From contig CAIIXF020000001.1 of NCBI GenBank assembly GCA_903813345.2, forward strand, positions 59,165,885-59,229,884: DNA of 64,000 bases, written 5' to 3'. The notes beneath the pieces were generated by a model. The model did no database searches, was not told the DNA's origin, and saw nothing but the letters and a program-made list of their open reading frames with translations. Source of the DNA: Owenia fusiformis (taxonomy: Eukaryota; Annelida; Polychaeta; Sabellida; Oweniidae). How positions within the stretch are numbered: position 1 is the first letter of the stretch; every line of letters starts with the position of its first letter. This document shows, one piece after another, positions 56,450 through 64,000 of this stretch. The position numbers and the translations under genes were made by a program.

Positions 56450-57034
56450 AATATGAGATCAATTTTTAATAAATCATACATGATTATTTTGCTCCTAAAC
56501 TTTATTTTATTAATAAATAGTTGAAAGTATGTGTTTTCTGTTGTATGTGGAAAAGTGGAGGACGAAAGGTTTTCAAAATTCATTAAAATAGGGCTAATTT
56601 ACTCCATTCGCCTATTTTCAAGCACAGCAACACGTATATTTATTTCACCTAAAATATCAATTGATTAGTGTTTTATGATGCTCCTATCCCATTGTTAATA
56701 CATGTACGATATCAGAGTTATTCGCCTTAAACATTTTGAGATATAGAGGCAAATGTGGAGGACGAAAGGATTTCCATATGTGTACATTTTTCTCAAAAAC
56801 GTCACATTCTGTGGTGTTAAAAAGCGAAAATGTGTAACAATGAGTGCGCGACCTTTTTGCGACACGTCTATACACTTGACCTACTTCGTACTGCTCCAAT
56901 TGGCTGGGCGCTTTCTCGGTTTCTGGTGGTATTTTTGAAACTGGCACAGAAAAAACAGTCCCAAAGAAATATTAATTATCTAATATCATCCATTATTTTT
57001 CTGTAGTAGTTATCTTCAATCGGATATATAACCT
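56450..57034. other. Presumed intronic stretch, no gene seen
   Basis: A phrase ggaggacgaaagg(t/a)tttcc occurs twice (about 56556 and 56756), suggesting a diverged duplication. No exon is supported. Confidence 0.4.
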
Positions 57035-57440
57035 TTTTTATCCTATGCCAAGTAGAGTTTTAGGGAGATAAGTTGGTAAGATATATCCCGTATCCTGATT
57101 TTGAGGTTTCCATATCCAGAACCTCCATATCTCCCGCCATATCTCCCGCTTCGGTGCATGTCTTCCCGCTTCCGGTGCATATCTTCCCGCTTCCGGTAAT
57201 GCATAAAATGACTTTGCATATGAATGATTTGTTTATTTTTACACCTTGTACTATTAAAATGGCCATATGCCCCTGAAAACTCTACTTGGTATAGGATAAA
57301 GCAGTTATGTACGGTCGGTTTGGATATTGGGTTCATCCCTCGTGAGATATGCACATCTACCTTCGGTCCCTACGGTCCATCAGGTAGATAGGCATATCTC
57401 CCTCTGGATAAACCCCATATCTAAAACCTCCCAGCACATA
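57035..57440. mobile_element. Dispersed element, copy B (inverse of 27210-27655)
   Basis: It contains the same blocks in reverse complement: tatgccaagtagagtttt, ctcccgccatatctcccgct, acggtcggtttggatattgg, gatatgcacatctacctt and aaacctcccagcacataac. A cttcccgcttccggtgcata phrase is repeated inside. Confidence 0.7.
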
Positions 57441-58037
57441 ACAATTATTTATTTGTTTAAAGTATCCATTAGTTTTTGAATTATTCACGTTCTGATAGTG
57501 GGCAGCATGGGTTCATATGAATTCAAATCGTACAAATCAAGTCATTTTAAGTGTTGAATAAATATGTAATTTTAAAAAACCCACCTTATAATATTATGAC
57601 TTAAATCACTAAAATGATCTGGCATTTCTATCTAGTTAAATTGAAAAGATGGACAAAGGGACATGCATGAGGAATGACATTTCCCTTTACAAATTTACCA
57701 GTAGTAGCTATTCTTAGGTATTATGCAGATTCTAATTCAAACGTTCAACATGCAACCTAAACATTAAAGGGGTCGTTAAGTTAGGGTTTCCAAACTTTAA
57801 GTTACATGTACATGCATCACCAGCAACACGAAAGTACCACGACCATGTGCTGAATGTGGAGTGAAAATGATTGTTATCTGGATAGATGAGTTTCTATATA
57901 GCTTTGAATTCCCGGTGTGGAAGAAATGATGGTCCCCTAGGGATTATGGTCCCCTTTCTTAACGGCCCTTACTGGCCCTGATTGCGTATAAGATAATGGG
58001 GGAAAGAGTTGTATTTAGGTCACCATATAAATCAATG

Positions 58038-58272
58038 GAGAGTAGGATCATAATTTGATAGGACCTCCTACCCTTTTACACCTGGTTTAAAATCTCGCTA
58101 ATTCCCTTTTTTGTCGAGAGTAGGACCATAATTTGATAGGACCTCCTACCCTTTTACACCTGGTTTAAAATCTCGCTAATTCCCTTTTTTGTCGAGAGTA
58201 GGACCATAATTTGATAGGACCTCCTACCCTTTTACACCTGGTTTAAAATCTCGCCAATTCCCTTTTTTTGTC
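58038..58272. repeat. 78-bp tandem repeat, three copies
   Basis: The unit is agtaggaccataatttgata, then ggacctcctacccttttaca, then cctggtttaaaatctcgcta. It starts at 58041, 58119 and 58197 and is almost identical between copies, so it is recent. Confidence 0.93.
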
Positions 58273-58437
58273 ATGAGATTTTAAGAGATTTGCACATTAA
58301 AACTCTAATAACTTACCTTTCCTTCTTTATTTAGCATATTTGAATTCAGTGAAAAGTTTTCCACATCATTGACTTTGATTTTAACAATGTGTCATTAATT
58401 CATTTTCTATGAATTTTTCACCTTTTCTAAAAAAACA

Positions 58438-58628
58438 CTTGGGCCAGATCTCCATTGATGCAACGCTAGGTTTATTATTTTGGCAACCAAAATGTTCATG
58501 ATTAACAATAAGTACATTGGCTGGGCCATCCTATAGTATGCCATTCCAATTTCAGACAGATTCAACCAACGCTTTTTTATGAATCATGAACGTTTATAAC
58601 ATGGAAGTCTATGACAGTCTGGCCCAAC
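58438..58628. mobile_element. Possible MITE with TTGGGCCAGA ends
   Basis: cttgggccagat at the left and tctggcccaac at the right are inverted, with an inner pair gttcatgattaac / gaatcatgaac. No target duplication is clear. Confidence 0.45.
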
Positions 58629-59089
58629 AAACAAAAGATAATCAAGGGTGACATCTATTATATCAGCTTTATTCAGCAATTTTGAAACTCCCTTATTGAC
58701 AATGGTGTAATTTTACCATCCCTGAAATATGAATATAGAACAGAATATAAAAGTAAGCAAAATAACTTTTACTGGCATGTTGACGTCCGTAGGGTGTTCA
58801 TATTTCTGCATATTTCGAGCATGTCAAAGAAAATTATTACGATGGTGACTTATGAATTACAATACTCCTGTAGACACTTGCTAGAAGTTCATATCTGGCC
58901 CTTCCTTGCTCATCAGTTTTCCTTCGAAATTGGAAAAATATTTTTATCAAATCAATTCTTTAAATTTCTAATTCAGGTCAGATAGGCCTCAAGTATCCTG
59001 AAAATATAATAAAATATTGATAACTTTTTCAGGATTATGTCGAGGTCATTGCAATGGGTCACGAATACGCTTTTGTCCCCTCAGTTATA

Positions 59090-60254
59090 TGCAACATTTT
59101 TTTCCAACATATGCAACATAATTTACTTATCCACAAGCTAAAATCTTATGGCTTCAATGATAACCTGTTGAAACTTATGAAATCCTACCTAGACAATAGA
59201 AGAGTATGCACACGCCTTAATGGATCTTTATCCGAATTTTCTGAAGAAAATTTTATAAACTCTGGTGTGCCTCAAGGCTCTATTCTAGGCCCCATCCTAT
59301 TTCTGCTATTTATAAATGATCTCCCAGAGGTCATCCAATCAAAATGTTATATTTATGCTGACGATACTTCTATATATGTCCCCGTTCACAAGTTTGAAAA
59401 TGTTTTAACATCAAATACATTATTACAACATGATCTAGACAATGTCTATGACTGGTCAAGGGTTTGGGGGCTTAACTTTAAGCCCACGAAAACCAGAGAT
59501 AATTTTTTCCAAATCTATTCAAAATGTAAGAAACTTTCCTATTTTGACCTTGAGCAACAGAATAATTGAAAGAGTAAATTATCATAAACATCTTGGAGTT
59601 ATCTTAGATAACCACCTTGACTTCAAAGAACATATAGCCCAGCTAAAAGTCAAAATTGATAAAATGTTAAATCCACTTACAGCATTGAAAAATAAAATTT
59701 CATCCAAACACCTTGAAAGAATGTACTTATCGTTCATTTTGCCAAAATTAGAATTCGGATCAATCTTTTATAATTGTTCACCACATTATGCCCTAAATAC
59801 CTTGGATAGGTTATACTACAGAGCTGCCTTGTTAGTCTCTGGGGCCATTAAGGGCTCCTCTGAAATCAAAGTCTTAAATTCACTTAACTGGAAGACACTA
59901 AGTCAGAGAAGAGAAGAAAAAATGGCAACTCTTATGTATAAGGTATCCAAAAACAAGACTCCTAGTTACGTACAATCTATATACAATGAACTTAAAAATC
60001 CAGGTACAGAGCGTGTACTTCGTGCCCAGCACGAATATAATATTCCAGCAAAATCTTCAATGAAATTTACAAACTCTCCTGCCATAGCACCAATAAGAAT
60101 ATGGAAAATGATTTCACCTGAAGTTAAACGCAGCCCCTCAATATCAGCCTTCAAGTCAAGGTATAAGAAAACCAAATATAACCCAAACCCTAGGTCTGTG
60201 TTGACAACAAAATTGAACTTAAATCGATCTATTGAAATTAAACTAATAGGCTAG
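59090..60254 (+). pseudogene. 5'-truncated, frameshifted LINE reverse transcriptase
   Basis: The first frame carries HNLLIHKLKSYGFN, the SGVPQGSILGPILFLLFIND motif and YIYADDTSIY, the catalytic YADD box. Near 59490 the frame shifts to a second one with YHKHLGVILD, a thumb-like region (LSFILPKLEFGS, LDRLYYRAA) and a stop at 60252. The layout fits a non-LTR retrotransposon of the jockey/CR1 type. The endonuclease and N-terminal RT parts are missing, cut inside motif A, as for 5'-truncated LINE insertions. The frameshift makes it inactive. Confidence 0.9.
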
Positions 60255-61131
60255 GCAAATGGAAGTTTAACATCCCAAAAATTGCAACAGTTTTTAAATT
60301 AGGCTTATATTGTATATTGATACCAGTTGAAAAACATATCAAAAATATAGAAAAATATATGCAGTGGACAAATGTGAAATGTCACATTCTAGGTACCCCC
60401 CTCCAAATTTGAGTATGGGATTGTAAATATTTTTTTATTTCAAAATAGAATGCTCTTGTCAACTAAACGAGTAATATTATGATAGTTTACTGACATAAGA
60501 GCAACTAAAAATTGTTAACCAACTATTTGAGTGCAAAAATTGGCATTTCTAGCCCCAATTATCCGAAAATAGGCCATCAAATAGCCCGAATTTAATTTAA
60601 CAATGTATCTATTTCTGTATCAATTTATCTGAATTGCATGAAAAAAATCAAGGAGGTTATTGTACACCTGACCATTGTATTTAATAAGTATCAGGGTCAT
60701 TAAGTGAATATTAAGGGTGAAAATAATATTTGAAATTTCAATATTTTACAACACCCACTTTTGGGGTGACCTTACTTTTGATTAATTACTTCAAAGATAT
60801 GTCATATTTGAACTCAATAGCACAACTAAATTATTTGTAAAGGCTTATTTTGTCCTGAAATCAGTTTTTTGATGTTTTCAGGAAAGGATTGTGTAAAAAA
60901 AGTAAAAAAACAGCAAATGCCAGGTGAAATATAGGGGGAGCCCTACTTTTAGTTGATAACTGCTAAATTATCAAATGTTTTTCCCTTTAAATTCAATTTG
61001 ATATATAATATACCTTTTCTGGTAGAACAGAGAACGATTTGTTAGAAATTAAGTAGAATCAGTGGTCTAAAAATATCCTTGAAAAGGCAACAAAATGTTA
61101 AATATCCCTGTCCCTGTCATCAGTTTATTAA
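60255..61131. other. LINE 3' region and flanking sequence, no gene seen
   Basis: This stretch follows the reverse transcriptase stop and may include its 3' UTR. No poly(A) tail or target duplication could be fixed. Confidence 0.4.
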
Positions 61132-61133
61132 TA

Positions 61134-61675
61134 CAGTATGAGCCAAAAAGGTAACCCAACCAAATGTTTGTTAATAACCCAGTCATTCAGCATGGGTTTG
61201 ACATCATATTTTGCACAATTACCTTGTTCAATGTTCTTTCATTCTGCTTAGTGTCATTGATCTATCCTTAATAGTCACGATTTTATGGCCATTTACAAAA
61301 TGTGCTCAAAATATCGAAATGTGCCTAACTGACTGGACATCAATGTCAAGTCAAGTTTTTTTTATCTGTGGACCTTTCTTCTATACTAGCAACACTTGAA
61401 ACATTAAAACAAGAGATAAGAATGAAGATGAGAGCCATAACACAAGATTTTTATGCTCTTGATTTGAACAACTACGCACGATACGTTCAAGTTGGCCTCC
61501 AGGCATGACACCCATATTTCATGGCATGGTATAAAATGGCCATACAATCGTGACCACTAGAGATAGACCACTGAGATTGGGTAGATTGATAATACATTGA
61601 CCAAGACTCAACTCATGCAGGATGACTGGACTGAGTTATTAAGATTTGTTTGGGTTACCTTTTTGGCTCGCCCTG
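61134..61675. mobile_element. 542-bp TA-flanked mariner-type element
   Basis: The left end CAGTATGAGCCAAAAAGG and the right end, inverse of CAGGGCGAGCCAAAAAGG, share GAGCCAAAAAGGTAACCCAA and are bordered by TA. The end resembles that of the 3419 element (CAGGGTGGGCCAAAAAA). The inside holds no intact transposase. Confidence 0.85.
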
Positions 61676-61679
61676 TATT

Positions 61680-62244
61680 AAGGAAAAATTGTTACTTTTG
61701 ACTAAGGTGTTCTTAACCACACAGTGATATTGAGAAATGAAATGAAGAAGTTCAACTGAAGAATTGGATTTCAAGATGAAATTCAATAATTAATGAGGAA
61801 AAGGTTTCTACGTTAATAAATCCTACTGAGTTAACTAGTGTAACACAAAGTAAATCCCTGGTCTTTATCGGGGTCTTTATACAGGGCATGGTTCGATTAC
61901 GTTATGTTCATTGTCAAAAAGCTGCCTTAATTTTGTAATCTTAACCGTCATATATGGCAACAATCAGTTACAAACTTGTCTATCACCAAACTTCATTAAG
62001 GGTGGATCTGTGAACCAACAAGGGGGGGGGGGCAAATTTCAGGTCTGAGAAAAAAACATCTGGGCTTGCACGGGAAAAAAAATTTGGGCCCCTAAAACCC
62101 TAAATTTTGAAACATTGAGGCCCATTATCTTCAAAATGTGGCCTGTAATTAAAAAATAAGGCCTTAAAAGGCCCACTAATGACCAAAAAGGCCCACTTTT
62201 CGGGGCCTTAAGGCCTTTTTCAGGCCCTATTTTTTTCTGGGCCC
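61680..62244. other. Presumed intronic stretch, no gene seen
   Basis: Low-complexity aaggcc/ggccca repeats occur at 62100-62230. A G run lies near 62022. Confidence 0.4.
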
Positions 62245-62253
62245 ACCCAAGGG

Positions 62254-62337
62254 TACCCTGCGTGCAGAGTCTAGTTAAACTACAGACGAAGACGAAGCTC
62301 TCTTTTAAGGAGTGAAGTCAAACGAATGCAAAGGGTA
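62254..62337. mobile_element. 84-bp internally deleted copy of the 5140-5524 MITE
   Basis: The first 31 bases equal 5140-5170 and the remainder is close to 5467-5524, with the middle missing. ACCCAAGGG flanks it at 62245-62253 and 62338-62346, a 9-bp target duplication. Confidence 0.9.
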
Positions 62338-62616
62338 ACCCAAGGGGGGGGGGGGGCGCGGCCCCCAGATCCGCCAGTGTTCATTATTTAGTCACCATTA
62401 TTTTCATAATCAGTAATGGAGGTATTTGCACAAATATCAGAAATTGGAGGAAGAACACGGGGCTGCAATAATTCAGATCTTGCTGTTCTCTTTTAATAGA
62501 ATTTTTGAAGCCTAAGTTCAGTTAGGGTTTCACCATTTTCCACCTTAAATTGACAAAAGAGCATGTTCCTCTGCAATGACAGAGTTGCTTGCATTTCACT
62601 GGTTTCCACTTAATTA

Positions 62617-63030
62617 CGTTGTAACAAAATGTCGGAACATCGAAGGTATGATTTTTCTTTTTTCCTTATTTCACACGTTGTAGGCAGAATTTCCACAACA
62701 TTGTTATCACAAAATTGTATCAGTATTATGTGTTTAAAAAATGTACATATTTAATTCCTCACTTTAGTTACATAAACGGTATTTCGATAAACAGTTAAGA
62801 TCTGCACTTTTGACCCAAATCGTTTATGTAACTTAGTAAGGAATTAAATCAACAATTCTGTTGTCTTCTGAGCTATTTTTGCGCAAACATGTACATTTTC
62901 TAAAACATATGATACTGATACACGATCACGATGGTAAGAAAAAACATCGTGGAGATTCTGCCTATAACACGTGAAAAAAAGAAAAAAGAAAAATCGTACC
63001 TTCGACGTTTAGACATTTTGTTACCGAAAC
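62617..63030. repeat. ~410-bp palindrome with start-codon and donor-like text in both arms
   Basis: Left arm gttgtaacaaaatgtcggaa, cgaaggtatgatttttctt and cacacgttgtaggcagaat pair with cgtggagattctgcctataa, aaaaatcgtaccttcgac and acattttgttaccg on the right. The inner pair agttacataaacgg / cgtttatgtaact is also inverted. Confidence 0.85.
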
Positions 63031-64000
63031 GACCCATTTGGTAATTTAAAAACAACCGCTTGTTTTCTCAAGAACTCTATCTTTTTTATCTGCCTCAATG
63101 ATAGCTTCTCGTCTATGCCAGGTATAACCAGAATGCGGTGTCACACCCCAGAAAAGATAAACAAAAGAAATCTTATTTCATTTATATTCCAACATTTTGT
63201 TTCTTGGGTTACTGCTTTTGGTTCAGGTTTGAGGAAAATGTTGAAGTTTGTGTACACAAGGAGATCTGTATGAGTACTGTATTTGAGGTTTGGACACTTT
63301 GGATTACAGTTTTCACAATCACAATATCTGCATCCGATTCTGAATGTAGCACATGCACACTCAATGTTTTCCAACCTGACAGACAGAATTACCATCATTC
63401 CTACGCACTGAAATTATATTAATGAAAGACTCCCCGGATATCTGAGATTTAAATGTGCTCTATCAGTTTAAATTCCGTTTAATAACCATAAATTAGTTTC
63501 TACAGCATTATACATCCAATTGATAGTTCCATAGTAATGTACTCCTATGTGATGATTTATTTATCTGATGGATTTAAATATATGCAAATTTTGTAATTGC
63601 GGATTGTAATTAATAATTTTAATTTAAACAATATTAAATTGCACAGAAACTACAACTTACATTAATTATTTAGATAAGCCTAGTATAGCAGTTATCAAAT
63701 ACCCTAATACCCTAATATCAAAGTGGTGATTTGTAATTATTCATCAAATAAAAGTGAGGTCACCTTAACATTTCACCTGGTGCAACTAATAATTCCTATT
63801 TTTCATACTAATTAAGTATAAACCTTCACAAAACTTGTATTTTAGATGATGACAAGCCTATATAAACGATTTAGATGTCAACTCTAACACAAATGTGATG
63901 CATTGTGGGAGTTAGTCATAAAAACTATAGTCTCCCCTATAGTGGGTGGGGCAAAACTATGAAAATGAAGTAATTTTTTTCTTCCTAAGTATACACGTTA
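63031..64000. other. Right-edge stretch, no gene confirmed
   Basis: A minus-strand frame at 63398-63141 is Cys-rich (ECACATFRIGCRYCDCENC) and overlaps a plus-strand frame; neither is confirmed. The remainder is AT-rich. Confidence 0.35.

Noticed and set aside
57043-57354. Minus-strand frames with RKREDMH repeats
   Set aside because: They lie wholly inside the dispersed element at 57035-57440 and reflect its internal short repeat.

Overview
This is a eukaryotic (metazoan) window: AT-rich, intron-dense, and full of short DNA transposons and tandem repeats. The conserved genes, together with dispersed elements built from AAAATGGC units and CGGA/CGTA runs, suggest a lophotrochozoan, perhaps a bivalve or other mollusc. 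That placement is inference. No prokaryotic or viral gene set is present.

Four host genes can be read. (1) On the minus strand at the left edge are four coding exons of a ZYG11-family protein, the leucine-rich-repeat and armadillo-like substrate receptor of a cullin-2 ubiquitin ligase; the 3' part is off the window. (2) On the plus strand, 7292-15235 is a complete 16-exon INTS9 gene, a subunit of the Integrator RNA 3'-end processing complex; I could join all exons in phase to 650 codons. (3) On the minus strand, 42888-18988 is a 23-exon gene for an upstream binding factor (UBF/UBTF)-like HMG-box protein of the RNA polymerase I system, joined in phase to 1118 codons. (4) On the plus strand, 50015-50186 is the first coding exon of a C1-domain protein, perhaps diacylglycerol-kinase-like; its remaining exons are not recognisable here.

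The most unusual structure concerns splice sites. In the UBF-like gene a 3.4-kb minisatellite of about 73 units (19686-23053) is made from the last bases of an exon plus its 5' splice site, so the donor is copied about 73 times. In INTS9 the end of exon 4 and its donor are present six times in a row (8558-8893), and the stop-codon region is tandemly tripled (15221-15301). The UBF-like gene also carries a tandem duplication of its last HMG-box and tail module. Its breakpoint lies inside exon 18, which fuses a former terminal exon to a former internal exon in frame. The minisatellite exists in only one of the two copies.

The rest is mobile DNA: a mariner remnant inside a Penelope-like GIY-YIG remnant (3231-4100); a mariner family with long inverted repeats (415-530, 11117-12205, 55497-56435); a frameshifted LINE reverse transcriptase (59090-60254); and several MITEs with clear target-site duplications (9 bp at 5140-5524 and 62254-62337; 8 bp at 51011-51469; TTAA at 32037-32390 and 48067-49060). 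A large imperfect palindrome (about 46498-49160) lies between the divergent UBF-like and C1-domain genes. The 385-bp MITE upstream of INTS9 contains CCAAT, CRE and TATA-like motifs and a splice donor, so it may be a transposon-supplied promoter.
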